A DNA stretch of 47,570 nucleotides from VBAS01 sp964508655 (GCA_964508655.1 CAZDUO010000027.1:1-47570); one strand, 5' to 3'; positions 9,161 to 17,073 are shown, counted from the stretch's first letter. Made by a program: numbers and translations. Notes: generated from the letters alone by a model not told the origin.

Positions 9161-9192
9161 TTTGCCTGTTAACAGGCATCCCCCTATCTTTG
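9161..9192 (+). promoter_or_regulatory. Bacteroidota promoter of the S10-spc cluster
   Basis: TTTG at 9161-9164, a 20-base spacer, then TATCTTTG at 9185-9192 match the -33/-7 consensus of the Bacteroidota primary sigma factor. The expected start is just downstream, leaving a leader of about 25 bases before the rpsJ ATG at 9224, too short for an elaborate leader regulator. Confidence 0.8.
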
Positions 9193-9223
9193 CGCTCCCA
9201 AATTCAAAAGGGCATTATCATTC

Positions 9224-9526
9224 ATGTCGCAGAGAATCAGGATTAAACTACAGTCTTACGACCATAACCTGGTGGACAAATCCGCCGAAAAAATCGTCAA
9301 GACAGTTCGCAGCACCGGGGCGGTGGTTACGGGTCCCATTCCTTTACCTACCCGCAAAAAGGTTTTCACTGTGTTGCGTTCGCCGCACGTAAACAAAAAG
9401 AGTCGTGAACAATTTCAGCTGGCCACTCACAAGCGCCTGCTGGATATTTACACTTCATCAAGCCGTACGGTGGATGCCCTGAGTAAGCTGGACCTGCCCA
9501 GCGGAGTGGAAGTGGAAATTAAAGCN
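9224..9526 (+). CDS. rpsJ: Ribosomal protein S10 (uS10), 3' end in gap
   Basis: Small-subunit head protein that also serves in transcription antitermination as NusE. The sequence starts MSQRIRIKLQSYDHNLVDKS and contains the conserved TGPIPLPTRK and SPHVNKKSREQFQ stretches. It reads to EVEIKA, essentially the full length of about 101 residues for this phylum; only the stop codon is lost in the run of N. It is the first gene of the cluster, placed about 30 bases after a strong promoter. In many Bacteroidota fusA precedes it; here an outer-membrane barrel gene does. Confidence 0.95.
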
Positions 9527-9625
9527 NNNNNNNNNNNNNNNNNNNNNNNNNNNNNNNNNNNNNNNNNNNNNNNNNNNNNNNNNNNNNNNNNNNNNNNNNN
9601 NNNNNNNNNNNNNNNNNNNNNNNNN
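9526..9625. other. Assembly gap (100 N)
   Basis: Exactly 100 undetermined bases, the usual scaffolding placeholder, so the true distance is unknown. It hides the rpsJ stop codon and part of the rpsJ-rplC spacer. The known part of the spacer (9626-9801) has no recognisable gene but carries a palindromic repeat. Confidence 0.97.
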
Positions 9626-9690
9626 ATAAAAACAAGCCACTCAGGGTTTGTTTACTGCCGGTACTTCTGAAAAAAAGAAAAGGTCGGTGG

Positions 9691-9708
9691 TCCCGATAAT
9701 AATCGGGA
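9691..9708. repeat. TCCCGAT-ATCGGGA palindrome in rpsJ-rplC spacer
   Basis: TCCCGATAATAATCGGGA: a 7-base stem with a 4-base centre. The same palindrome with other centres occurs at 38278-38295 and 44428-44446. Confidence 0.75.
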
Positions 9709-9801
9709 GGGATTGAGTCTTCGCTTCGCACAGGCTTACAATACACGCTGCGGAGCAAACCGGATGTCCCAATAATCCTGCAGGCGCAAACTGTTGAAAC
9801 A

Positions 9802-10419
9802 ATGAAAGGTATTATTGGAAAAAAAATTGGGATGACCAGTATCTTCGATCCCTCGGGCAGGCAGACAGCCTGCACCATCATCGAAGCAGGCCCCTGTGTG
9901 GTTACGCAGGTAAAAACACAGGAAACCGATGGCTACGATGCCCTTCAGATCTCATTTGGCGAGAAGAATGAAAAACATTCTAATCAATCGGAAAAAAATC
10001 ATTTTGCCAAAGCCGGCACCTCGCCCAAACGCTTCTCCAAAGAATTCCGCAACTACTCTCTTCAAAAAAATCTTGGTGACACAATAACAGTTGACATTTT
10101 CGCCGAAGGTGATAATGTGGATGTGGTGGGTACATCAAAAGGTAAAGGTTTCCAGGGTGTGGTAAAACGTCATGGATTTACCGGTGTAGGCAGCGCCACA
10201 CACGGCCAGCACGACCGGCAGCGGGCACCCGGTTCGTTGGGTAACTCATCCGACGCCAGCCGTGTAATGAAAGGCATGAGAATGGGCGGCCGCCTGGGAG
10301 GCGATAGGGTGAAAATGAAAAGCCTGAAAGTGCTGAAAATTTTTCCTGATAAAAATTATATCCTCGTCAGCGGATCCGTGCCGGGGCATAACGGTTCCAT
10401 TGTTTTGATTCAAAAATAA
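9802..10419 (+). CDS. rplC: Ribosomal protein L3 (uL3)
   Basis: An early assembly protein of the large subunit near the peptidyl-transferase centre; 205 residues, normal length. It starts MKGIIGKKIGMTSIFD and contains the diagnostic loop GKGFQGVVKRHGFTGVGSATHGQHDRQRAPGS (split here only by description) and the glycine-rich RMGGRLGGDRV near the end. A typical family methylation-site Gln lies in the loop. The ATG at 9802 fits family N-termini exactly. It follows rpsJ across a gap and precedes rplD by 44 bp, a spacer occupied by a GACGC-type palindrome. Confidence 0.97.
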   Translation: MKGIIGKKIGMTSIFDPSGRQTACTIIEAGPCVVTQVKTQETDGYDALQISFGEKNEKHSNQSEKNHFAKAGTSPKRFSKEFRNYSLQKNLGDTITVDIFAEGDNVDVVGTSKGKGFQGVVKRHGFTGVGSATHGQHDRQRAPGSLGNSSDASRVMKGMRMGGRLGGDRVKMKSLKVLKIFPDKNYILVSGSVPGHNGSIVLIQK

Positions 10420-10426
10420 AATTGTT

Positions 10427-10448
10427 AAGACGCCATGAATTGCGTCTT
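10427..10448. repeat. GACGC-type palindrome between rplC and rplD
   Basis: AAGACGC at 10427-10433 faces GCGTCTT at 10442-10448 around 8 bases. Related palindromes precede rpsQ (14835-14855) and secY (20071-20091). Confidence 0.65.
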
Positions 10449-10463
10449 CCAAAACGATACACA

Positions 10464-11102
10464 ATGCAAGTAGATGTTTTAAACATAGAAGGAAAGAAAA
10501 CCGGCAGAAAGGTGGAGTTGCCCGAGGAAATTTTCGGCACCGAGCCGAATGAGCATGTGGTTTACCTGGCCGTAAAGCAATACCTCGCTGCACAGCGGCA
10601 GGGAACTCATAAGGTGAAAACCCGTGCAGAAGTAAAAGGGGCAAGCCGTAAGCTGCACCGCCAGAAAGGTACGGGCGGAAGCCGAAAGGGTAATATCCGT
10701 AACCCATTGTATAAAGGTGGTGGTACCGTATTCGGTCCAAAACCTCATAGCTACGACATCAAGCTGAACCGGAAGGTGAAAGACCTGGCAAAAATCTCTG
10801 CCCTTTCTTCCAAGGCAAAAGAAAATTCCATTGTAGTGATTGAAGATATTTCACTGGAAGCTCCCAAAACCAGAAATTTTGCAGAAATACTCAGCAACCT
10901 TGAAGTATACGGAAAGAAAACCTTGTTTGTAACAGCTGATTACAATGATAACCTGTACCTGAGCTACCGCAATATTCCTTTTGTAAAAGGCGCCTTGCTG
11001 AACGATGTAAATACATATGATGTAGTAAATGCCGATGTGCTGCTGATAACCGAAAGCGCAGCAAAGATTTTTACCCAAACTGAAAAGTCTGTTGAAGCAT
11101 AA
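10464..11102 (+). CDS. rplD: Ribosomal protein L4 (uL4)
   Basis: A large-subunit protein whose extended loop lines the exit tunnel. The start is set at the ATG 10464 (MQVDVLNIEGKKTGRKVELP; 212 residues), not the TTG at 10422, whose extra codons come from a palindromic repeat. The tunnel loop is visible as KTRAEVKGASRKLHRQKGTGGSRKG, described here in parts: the RQKGTGGSR core is at about residues 68-76. In E. coli L4 represses its own S10 operon; nothing in the short leader here shows the same control. It is followed by rplW after 22 bp. Confidence 0.97.
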   Translation: MQVDVLNIEGKKTGRKVELPEEIFGTEPNEHVVYLAVKQYLAAQRQGTHKVKTRAEVKGASRKLHRQKGTGGSRKGNIRNPLYKGGGTVFGPKPHSYDIKLNRKVKDLAKISALSSKAKENSIVVIEDISLEAPKTRNFAEILSNLEVYGKKTLFVTADYNDNLYLSYRNIPFVKGALLNDVNTYDVVNADVLLITESAAKIFTQTEKSVEA

Positions 11103-11124
11103 ATAAATTTAAAAAAGCTGAGCG

Positions 11125-11424
11125 ATGAAACTTTCTGACATTCTGATAAAACCGGTTTTAAGCGAAAAGGCCAACAACCAGCAGGAAAAACTGCGTCGGT
11201 ATGCGTTCCGGGTTGCCAAAAAAGCAAACAAACTGGAAATAAAGAAAGCAGTGGAAAATTTTTATGGAGTAACGGTAGTGGATGTAAATACGGTAGTGGC
11301 GCCTGCTAAAAGTAAAACCCGCTATACAAAGGCCGGGTTTATTTCGGGCCACAAGCCCTCGTATAAAAAAGCATTTGTGACACTGGCTGAAGGAGAGAGC
11401 ATTGATTTGTATTCGAACATATAA
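11125..11424 (+). CDS. rplW: Ribosomal protein L23 (uL23)
   Basis: A large-subunit protein at the tunnel exit, the docking site for trigger factor and SRP. It has 99 residues, with the family pattern of ILIKPVLSEKANNQ at the N-terminus and NTVVAPAKSKTRYTKAGF in the loop that reaches the tunnel. The start ATG at 11125 lies 22 bp after rplD. A 68-bp spacer of AT-rich words (AAATCATAAATCAGCAATC-like) separates it from rplB. Confidence 0.96.
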   Translation: MKLSDILIKPVLSEKANNQQEKLRRYAFRVAKKANKLEIKKAVENFYGVTVVDVNTVVAPAKSKTRYTKAGFISGHKPSYKKAFVTLAEGESIDLYSNI

Positions 11425-11492
11425 TATAGCGATGACGATTTATTGAGTAGGCTAAATCCGAAATCATAAATCAGCAATCTAAAATCAGAATA

Positions 11493-12332
11493 ATGGCACT
11501 TAAAAAATTCAAACCGGTAACAGCAGGCACCCGATGGAGAATAGGTAATGCCTACGCAGAGATAACGACAAACGAGCCGGAAAAAAGCCTGCTGGAACCA
11601 AAGAAAAGTACCGGCGGACGCAATTCATCCGGTCACCTCACCATGCGGTACATGGGCGGCGGTCATAAAAAGAAATACCGGGTTATTGATTTCAGAAGAG
11701 AAAAGAAAGGAATGGAAGCCACCGTAAAAACCATTGAATACGATCCAAACCGTTCTGCTTTTATCGCTTTGGTTGAATATGCCGATGGTGAAAAACGATA
11801 CATCATTGCCCCGCAGGGACTGCAGGTGGCAATGAAAATAGTGAGCGGCGATGATGTGGCCCCGGAAATCGGTAATGCTTTAATGCTGAAAAATATACCG
11901 CTGGGTACGATGGTGCACAATATTGAAATGCAACCGGGTCATGGCGCCAAAATTGCACGCAGTGCAGGCTCGTCGGCACAGCTTACAAACAAAGAAGATA
12001 AATATGCCGTGCTCAAAATGCCGAGCGGAGAGCTCAGAAAAGTACTTGTCAACTGCTATGCTACCGTAGGTGTTGTGGGCAACAGCGATCACAACCTGCA
12101 AAGCATGGGTAAAGCCGGTCGCAACAGGTGGAGAGGCATTCGTCCCCGCAACCGCGGTGTAGCTATGAACCCTGTGGATCACCCGATGGGTGGAGGTGAA
12201 GGAAAAGCTTCCGGCGGTCATCCGCGCAGCCGTACGGGTAAATATGCCAAAGGCGAAAAAACAAGAAAGCCGCATAAAGTGAGTGATAAGCTGATAATCC
12301 AAAGAAAGAACGGGAGTAAACTGACCGCTTAA
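11493..12332 (+). CDS. rplB: Ribosomal protein L2 (uL2)
   Basis: Essential for subunit joining and the peptidyl-transferase centre. It has 279 residues, normal length. Markers are KKSTGGRNSSGHLTMRYMGGG near the N-terminus, PGHGAKIARSAGSSAQL in the middle and, at the C-terminus, the RNRGVAMNPVDHPMGGGEG stretch with the conserved His of the peptidyl-transferase region. The start is MALKKFKPVTAGTR. It is preceded by AT-rich word repeats, not a Shine-Dalgarno sequence, and followed by rpsS after 36 bp. Confidence 0.97.
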   Translation: MALKKFKPVTAGTRWRIGNAYAEITTNEPEKSLLEPKKSTGGRNSSGHLTMRYMGGGHKKKYRVIDFRREKKGMEATVKTIEYDPNRSAFIALVEYADGEKRYIIAPQGLQVAMKIVSGDDVAPEIGNALMLKNIPLGTMVHNIEMQPGHGAKIARSAGSSAQLTNKEDKYAVLKMPSGELRKVLVNCYATVGVVGNSDHNLQSMGKAGRNRWRGIRPRNRGVAMNPVDHPMGGGEGKASGGHPRSRTGKYAKGEKTRKPHKVSDKLIIQRKNGSKLTA

Positions 12333-12368
12333 ATCTGGTAACATAAATCTGAAATCGTAAATCATTAT

Positions 12369-12650
12369 ATGGCACGTTCAATTAAAAAAGGCCCTTACGT
12401 AGCAACACATCTTGAAAAAAAGATACTTGCTATTAACGAAGGCAAAAGCAAAAAAAGCGTCATCAAAACCTGGAGCAGGCGCAGCACTATCACTCCGGAT
12501 TTTGTAGGTCACACTTTTGCCGTGCACAACGGGAACAAGTTTATCCCCGTGTATATTACTGAATTTATGGTGGGCCATAAGCTGGGTGAATTTGCACCTA
12601 CCCGCCAGTTCAAAGGGCACTCGAGCAAGAAAGTAGAAGGAGAAGCATAA
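12369..12650 (+). CDS. rpsS: Ribosomal protein S19 (uS19)
   Basis: A small-subunit head protein that with S13 contacts tRNA and the large subunit. It has 93 residues, starting MARSIKKGPYVATHLEKKI, with the conserved IKTWSRRSTITPDFVGHTF and GHKLGEFAPTRQFKGH segments. The normal start ATG lies right after an AATCTGAAATCGTAAATC-like spacer word. The next gene, rplV, starts 81 bp later. Confidence 0.96.
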   Translation: MARSIKKGPYVATHLEKKILAINEGKSKKSVIKTWSRRSTITPDFVGHTFAVHNGNKFIPVYITEFMVGHKLGEFAPTRQFKGHSSKKVEGEA

Positions 12651-12731
12651 AAAAGTTTACTGGTTTATGGAGTATAGTTCTCAGTAAAGAAAACAAACGG
12701 TAAACGAGAAACAAAAAACGGGAAACCTGAC

Positions 12732-13169
12732 ATGGAAGCAGTAGCAAAACTTAAAAACTATCCCACATCGCCACGCAAAATGCGTTTGCTGGCCGATTTG
12801 ATTCGCGGAAAAAAAGTTGAAAAGGCTTTATCCATCCTGGAGCATAGCCCGAATCACCCGGCCGTGCCCCTGCGTAAGCTGGTGCTGAGCGCCATCAGCA
12901 ACTGGAAACATAAAAATGAAGGCGGCGATGAACATGAACTGGTGGTAAAAACTATTATGGTGGATGGAGCAAGAACACTGAAACGTATGCGACCTGCGCC
13001 ACAGGGCCGCGGTTACCGTGTTCGCAAAAGAAGCAACCACGTAACTGTGATTGTGGATGCAAAGCCTGAAAAGATTGAAACCGCTCCAATAGTGGAAGAA
13101 GCCCCTGCAGCAGAAGTGAAAGAAGCCCCTAAAAAAACAACAAGAAAGAGAACAACAAAAACAAAATAA
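12732..13169 (+). CDS. rplV: Ribosomal protein L22 (uL22) with charged C-terminal tail
   Basis: A tunnel-lining large-subunit protein; its beta hairpin is visible as KRMRPAPQGRGYRVRKR near residues 79-95. The core ends near residue 112, as in the usual protein of about 110 residues. The remaining 33 residues are a low-complexity Glu/Ala/Pro tail ending in TRKRTTKTK. Such tails are common on Bacteroidota ribosomal proteins but their role is not established. Spacer words before the gene (AAACGGTAAACGAGAAAC) are repetitive. Confidence 0.95.
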   Translation: MEAVAKLKNYPTSPRKMRLLADLIRGKKVEKALSILEHSPNHPAVPLRKLVLSAISNWKHKNEGGDEHELVVKTIMVDGARTLKRMRPAPQGRGYRVRKRSNHVTVIVDAKPEKIETAPIVEEAPAAEVKEAPKKTTRKRTTKTK

Positions 13170-13233
13170 CTTTTAGAAAATCCGGGTCTCAAGTGGTATT
13201 TGTAATTTGAGATTTGGAATTTAAAAAAACATC

Positions 13234-14055
13234 ATGGGTCAGAAAGCAAATCCGATTGGCAACAGGTTAGGCATCATCCGCGGCTGGGAGAGCAACTGGT
13301 ATGGAAGCAAAAAAGATTTTGCCTCCAAACTGATTGAAGACAACCGCATCAGAACTTACCTGAATGCCCGTATCAACAAAGGCGGAATTTCAAAAATCGT
13401 AATTGAAAGAACACTCGGAAAACTGATCGTTACCATTCACACCTCAAAGCCGGGTATCATCATCGGCAAGGGCGGCGGCGAAGTGGACAGGATAAAGGAG
13501 GAGTTGAAAAAACTCACCAACAAAGAGGATGTGCAGATCAATATTCTTGAAATACGCCGTCCGGAGCTGGATGCAATGATTGTAGCCGACACCATTGCCC
13601 GCCAGATTGAAAACAGGATTAACTATAAACGTGCCATAAAAATGGCCATTGCTTCAGCGCTGCGTATGGGCGCCGAAGGTATTAAAGTGAAAGTAAGCGG
13701 TCGCCTGGGTGGTGCCGAAATTGCCCGTTCTGAAGAAATAAAACAAGGACGGGTGCCGCTTCATACTTTCCGTATGGATATTGATTATGCCAATGTGTTT
13801 GCGCTCACAGTATATGGAAAAATCGGTGTCAAAGTATGGATTTGCAAAGGCGAAGTACTGGCAAAAAGAGATTTGAATCCAAACTTTACCGGTGGCAAAA
13901 GTGATATAAGCGACCGCAGGGAAAGAAGAGATATGGAAAGAAGAGATGACAGGCATGGCAGAGGCGAAAGAAGAGGTGGTGGTGAGAGAAGAGGCGGTGG
14001 CGAAAGAAGAGGTGGCGGCCGCGGAGAAAGGAGAGGTGGGGGAGAAAGAAGATAG
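13234..14055 (+). CDS. rpsC: Ribosomal protein S3 (uS3) with Arg/Gly-rich tail
   Basis: A small-subunit protein at the mRNA entry channel, with helicase-related function. A KH domain (TSKPGIIIGKGGGEVDRIKE near residue 70) and the C-terminal S3 domain (SGRLGGAEIARSEEIKQGR, then IGVKVWICKGEVL) are complete by about residue 220. The remaining 50 residues are Arg/Asp-rich, then five copies of a GERRGGG-like 7-residue unit, giving 273 residues against 233 in E. coli. The tail DNA is itself a 21-bp tandem repeat, so its length may vary between strains. Arg/Gly tails generally bind RNA; a role at the mRNA entry site is inference. Confidence 0.96.
   Translation: MGQKANPIGNRLGIIRGWESNWYGSKKDFASKLIEDNRIRTYLNARINKGGISKIVIERTLGKLIVTIHTSKPGIIIGKGGGEVDRIKEELKKLTNKEDVQINILEIRRPELDAMIVADTIARQIENRINYKRAIKMAIASALRMGAEGIKVKVSGRLGGAEIARSEEIKQGRVPLHTFRMDIDYANVFALTVYGKIGVKVWICKGEVLAKRDLNPNFTGGKSDISDRRERRDMERRDDRHGRGERRGGGERRGGGERRGGGRGERRGGGERR
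13960..14052 (+). repeat. 21-bp tandem coding repeat (GERRGGG) in rpsC
   Basis: About five imperfect copies of a 21-base unit encoding GERRGGG at the very end of rpsC. Codon-level variation between copies indicates an old array that has not collapsed. Confidence 0.8.
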
Positions 14056-14171
14056 GATAAATAAAGAAAGCTACGGGCTATGAGCCACGAGCCGTAATAA
14101 TTAAATGAAAGGTTAATCGCTATGCAAAACAGGGCTCTAAGCTCGAAATTCATAGCAAAAAGCTGAAAAAA

Positions 14172-14594
14172 ATGTTACAACCGAAAAGAACCAGGCACAG
14201 GAAAATGCAGAAAGGCCGTATGAAGGGCAATGCTAAACGGGGTGCAACCATCGCATTCGGTTCGTATGCACTAAAAGCATTGGAGCAGCATTGGGTGACC
14301 GACCGCCAGATAGAAGCAGCACGCCAGGCACTTACCCGTGAAATGAAACGTGAGGGGAATGTGTGGATCCGCATTTTTCCCGACAAACCTATTACCCGTA
14401 AACCGCTAGAGGTAAGAATGGGTAAAGGGAAAGGCAACCTGGAGTTTTGGGCAGCTGTGGTAAAACCGGGAAGAATACTTTTTGAAGTGGATGGCGTAAG
14501 CGAGCAGGTGGCAAAATCATCACTGGCGCTGGCTGCCGGCAAGTTGCCCATCAAAACAAAATTTGTTGCCCGCAGAGATGTGGTGAATCAATAA
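14172..14594 (+). CDS. rplP: Ribosomal protein L16 (uL16)
   Basis: A large-subunit protein at the A site and a late assembly factor. It has 140 residues, starting MLQPKRTRHRKMQKGRMKG, with GNVWIRIFPDKPITRKPLE and VRMGKGKGNLEFWAAVVKPG as family markers. The conserved Arg in the PE/KPLEVRMGKGKG loop is present. The gap of 116 bp after rpsC is long and contains the word repeat GGGCTATGAGCCACGAGCC. It is followed by rpmC after 19 bp. Confidence 0.97.
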   Translation: MLQPKRTRHRKMQKGRMKGNAKRGATIAFGSYALKALEQHWVTDRQIEAARQALTREMKREGNVWIRIFPDKPITRKPLEVRMGKGKGNLEFWAAVVKPGRILFEVDGVSEQVAKSSLALAAGKLPIKTKFVARRDVVNQ

Positions 14595-14613
14595 CGAATA
14601 AAAACGACAGACG

Positions 14614-14823
14614 ATGTCAAAGAAACTTGATTTTTTGAAAGGTATCCAGGGGCTGAATGCATCAGACCTGAAAGCCCGCATACAGGAAGACGAGCTGCGG
14701 CTGAAAAAGCTGAAGTTTGCTCATTCCATTTCTCCGATGGAAAACCCGATGAGCATCCGTAGCCTGCGCCGCGATATTGCCAGGCTGAAAACCGAATTGA
14801 AGAAAAAAGAGGCCGGAGAATGA
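14614..14823 (+). CDS. rpmC: Ribosomal protein L29 (uL29)
   Basis: A small two-helix protein at the tunnel exit. It has 69 residues with the usual helical hairpin and the conserved LKKLKFAHSISPMENPMSIRSLRRDIARLKTEL pattern (core: NPMSIRSLRRDIARLKTEL). It starts MSKKLDFLKGIQGLN at 14614. The gene is tightly packed after rplP and separated from rpsQ by a GCATTGCAATGC palindrome. Confidence 0.95.
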   Translation: MSKKLDFLKGIQGLNASDLKARIQEDELRLKKLKFAHSISPMENPMSIRSLRRDIARLKTELKKKEAGE

Positions 14824-14834
14824 AAATTACGTAG

Positions 14835-14855
14835 AGAGGCATTGCAATGCGTCTT
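14835..14855. repeat. GCATTGCAATGC palindrome before rpsQ
   Basis: A perfect 12-base palindrome at 14839-14850 inside a longer AGAGGC...GCGTCT arrangement (starting TACGTAGAGA at about 14829). It contributes the false in-frame ATG at 14847 upstream of the real rpsQ start. Confidence 0.7.
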
Positions 14856-14873
14856 CATACAAAACGAAAAAAA

Positions 14874-15131
14874 ATGGCTGACAGAAATTTAAGAAAAACA
14901 AAAACAGGTGTGGTTACCAGCAACAAGATGGCCAAAACCATCACGGTGGCTGTGGAAAGAAAAGTAAAGCACCCTATTTACGGAAAGTTTGTAAAGAAAA
15001 CCACAAAGTTTCATGCACATGATGATAAGAATGAGTGCAGCATCGGAGACACGGTACGCATTATGGAGTGCAGGCCGCTGAGTAAGTCCAAGCGCTGGAG
15101 ACTGGTGGAAGTGGTGGAGAAAGTGAAGTAA
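14874..15131 (+). CDS. rpsQ: Ribosomal protein S17 (uS17)
   Basis: A 16S rRNA-binding early assembly protein. The start is set at 14874 (MADRNLRKTKTGVVTSNKMA; 85 residues), matching the family; the upstream ATG at 14847 lies in a palindromic repeat and would add nine unusual residues. The conserved TKTGVVTSNKMAKTITVAVE and KKTTKFHAHDDKN segments are present, and DTVRIMECRPLSKSKRWRLV closes the OB fold. Confidence 0.96.
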   Translation: MADRNLRKTKTGVVTSNKMAKTITVAVERKVKHPIYGKFVKKTTKFHAHDDKNECSIGDTVRIMECRPLSKSKRWRLVEVVEKVK

Positions 15132-15139
15132 TAAAAGAG

Positions 15140-15222
15140 TGCCTGGTACTAAATACTGGGTACCGGGGCAATCACTGAAAATTTGTAAAACGATCTAAGT
15201 ACTGGGTACTTAGTACTAAAAA
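15140..15222. repeat. TACTGGGTAC word repeats between rpsQ and rplN
   Basis: The 99-bp spacer contains GGTACTAAATACTGGGTACC and then CTAAGTACTGGGTACTTAG, the latter a near-perfect palindrome (AAGTAC-TGG-GTACTT). No gene is seen in it. Confidence 0.65.
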
Positions 15223-15230
15223 TCTGGAAA

Positions 15231-15599
15231 ATGATTCAGCAAGAAAGCCGGTTGAATGTGGCCGACAACAGTGGCGCACGGGAAGTACTCTGTATCCGTG
15301 TGCTGGGCAATAGCGGACAACGATATGCAGGCATTGGCGATACAATTGTTGTAACCGTAAAAGATGCCTTGCCATCTGGTGGCATTAAGAAAGGAACCGT
15401 AAGCAAGGCCGTGATAGTAAGAACAACCAACAAACTGCGCCGCAAAGACGGCTCCTACATCCGCTTTGATGATAATGCCGTGGTGCTGCTGAACCAGGCC
15501 GACGAACCGAGAGGCACCCGCATTTTTGGTCCCGTGGCAAGAGAGCTGCGTGATAAGGGTTATATGAAAATTATTTCATTAGCCCCGGAGGTACTGTAA
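15231..15599 (+). CDS. rplN: Ribosomal protein L14 (uL14)
   Basis: A large-subunit protein that forms an intersubunit bridge. It has 122 residues, standard length. It starts MIQQESRLNVADNSGAREV and contains the GDTIVVTVKDALPSGGIKKG and FDDNAVVLLNQADEPRGTRI signatures, ending in SLAPEVL. Its start ATG follows a repeat-rich spacer. Confidence 0.97.
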   Translation: MIQQESRLNVADNSGAREVLCIRVLGNSGQRYAGIGDTIVVTVKDALPSGGIKKGTVSKAVIVRTTNKLRRKDGSYIRFDDNAVVLLNQADEPRGTRIFGPVARELRDKGYMKIISLAPEVL

Positions 15600-15662
15600 T
15601 TTCCAGCACACGGGTGTTGAATAAGTAAAAAGAATAAAATCTTTAATAATAAAACAAAAAGT

Positions 15663-15681
15663 CCCTTTAGGGATTTAGGGT
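15663..15681. repeat. CCCTTTAGGG palindrome touching the rplX start
   Basis: TCCCTTTAGGGATTTAGGG ends one base before the rplX ATG at 15682. The same arrangement precedes rpmD, so this repeat family takes the place where a ribosome-binding site would be. Confidence 0.7.
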
Positions 15682-16017
15682 ATGAAAACAAGATTCAAAC
15701 CGAAGTTTAATATCAGGAAGGGCGATAAAGTGGTAGTGATAGCCGGTGATGATAAAGACCTGGCCAAACCCAGGACGGTAAAAAAGGTGCTGGTAGACCA
15801 GGACCGTGTGATACTGGAAGGCGTAAATATCGTAACTAAACACAGCAAGCCCTCGGCGCAAAATACTAAGGGAGGTATAATAAAAATGGAGGCGCCCATT
15901 CACATCAGTAATGTGATGCTGTGGGATGCAAGGGATAAAGCACCGGCCAAGGTGCGTCGCGAAAGAGAAGACGGCAAGTCCGTCCGGATTTCAAAAAAAT
16001 CGGGTGAAAGAATCTGA
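15682..16017 (+). CDS. rplX: Ribosomal protein L24 (uL24)
   Basis: An assembly initiator of the large subunit. It has 111 residues with the KOW motif at the N-terminus (IRKGDKVVVIAGDDKDLAKP, residues 11-30) and the ILEGVNIVTKHSKPS and GGIIKMEAPIHISNVML segments. The ATG directly follows a CCCTTTAGGG palindrome and there is no Shine-Dalgarno. It is 18 bp from rplE, one of the tightest junctions in the cluster. Confidence 0.96.
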   Translation: MKTRFKPKFNIRKGDKVVVIAGDDKDLAKPRTVKKVLVDQDRVILEGVNIVTKHSKPSAQNTKGGIIKMEAPIHISNVMLWDARDKAPAKVRREREDGKSVRISKKSGERI

Positions 16018-16035
16018 TTCAAAAAAAATTAATTT

Positions 16036-16602
16036 ATGAGCACACTAACATATAAACCCAGGTTGGCGGAGCGATATAAAAAAGATGTGGTGCCCGCACT
16101 AGTAAAAAAGTTCGGGTACAAAAGCGTGATGCAGGCGCCCCGGCTTGAAAAAATTTGCCTGAACCGCGGTGTAAACGGCGCTGTAAACGACAAAAAACTG
16201 GTGGATGTGTCAGTGGAGGAACTGACTACAGTCACTGGGCAAAAGGCGGTATCCACGCTGTCGAAAAAAGACATTTCCAATTTCAAGCTGCGTAAGAGCA
16301 TGCCCATCGGTGCAAGAGTAACCCTGCGTGGCGACCGGATGTATGAATTTCTCGACAGGCTCATTGCGGTGGCATTGCCCCGTGTTCGCGACTTTAAAGG
16401 GGTAAGTGAAAAATCTTTCGACGGCCGCGGTAATTACACGTTGGGCGTGACCGAGCAAATCATCTTCCCGGAAATTGATATTGATAAAGTGACACGAATT
16501 ACCGGGCTCGACATCACTTTTGTAACTAACGCCAAAACCGATGAGGAAGCGTATGAGTTACTGAAGGAACTTGGAATGCCCTTCAGAGATATTAAAAAGT
16601 AA
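16036..16602 (+). CDS. rplE: Ribosomal protein L5 (uL5)
   Basis: Binds 5S rRNA in the central protuberance. It has 188 residues, with MQAPRLEKICLNRGVNGAV near the N-terminus, the conserved MPIGARVTLRGDRMYEFLDR in the middle and GNYTLGVTEQIIFPEIDIDK towards the C-terminus. The start is MSTLTYKPRLAERYKKDVV. It is followed by an 83-bp spacer made of short AT words (GGGATTTGGGATTTTAAAA) before rpsN. Confidence 0.97.
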   Translation: MSTLTYKPRLAERYKKDVVPALVKKFGYKSVMQAPRLEKICLNRGVNGAVNDKKLVDVSVEELTTVTGQKAVSTLSKKDISNFKLRKSMPIGARVTLRGDRMYEFLDRLIAVALPRVRDFKGVSEKSFDGRGNYTLGVTEQIIFPEIDIDKVTRITGLDITFVTNAKTDEEAYELLKELGMPFRDIKK

Positions 16603-16685
16603 AATCACAAAAAACAAATTCCAAAAACCAATAGATATTCAAAAATGGGATTTGGGATTTTAAAATTTGAAATTTAAAAAACATC

Positions 16686-16955
16686 ATGGCAAAAACATCA
16701 GTAACGGCCAGGCAGAAAAAAAGAGAAAGAATGGTGGCACAGTTTGCAGCTAAGCGTGAAGCACTGAAAAAAGCCGGCGATTGGAAAGCACTGGATGAAC
16801 TTCCGAAAAATTCATCCAAAGTGAGACTGAAAAACCGCTGCCAGATTAGCGGCCGCCCGAAAGGCTATGTGAGGTTTTTCGGCATTTCAAGAATCGCCTT
16901 GCGTGATATGGCGCTGGACGGAAAAATTCCGGGACTGAGAAAAGCAAGCTGGTAA
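16686..16955 (+). CDS. rpsN: Ribosomal protein S14 (uS14), zinc-free form
   Basis: A small-subunit head protein. It has 89 residues. Only one cysteine (KNRCQISGRPKGYVRFF) is present where zinc-binding versions have four, so this is the C-minus, zinc-independent form. The RKASW C-terminus is typical. A CCCCTAAAGGGG repeat begins immediately after the stop codon. Confidence 0.96.
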   Translation: MAKTSVTARQKKRERMVAQFAAKREALKKAGDWKALDELPKNSSKVRLKNRCQISGRPKGYVRFFGISRIALRDMALDGKIPGLRKASW

Positions 16956-17064
16956 CCCCCTCCCCTAAAGGGGAGTAAGGGAAGCATAATTCAAATGAAA
17001 GATATTTTTAAATAAAAAAAGTAATTAACAATCTAAGTTCTCCGCCGCGGCGGAGGACAGGGGG
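16956..17064. repeat. Repeat-filled rpsN-rpsH spacer
   Basis: Directly after the rpsN stop come CCCCCTCCCCTAAAGGGGAG (16956-16975) and, at about 17040-17055, CTCCGCCGCGGCGGAG, a perfect 16-base palindrome, followed by GACAGGGGGCTT. Together they fill most of the 118-bp spacer. No gene is seen. Confidence 0.7.
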
Positions 17065-17073
17065 CTTAATATT

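Noticed and set aside
9626..9801. An extra gene between rpsJ and rplC
   Set aside because: Frames here are short and cross a palindromic repeat; with the adjoining gap nothing can be supported.
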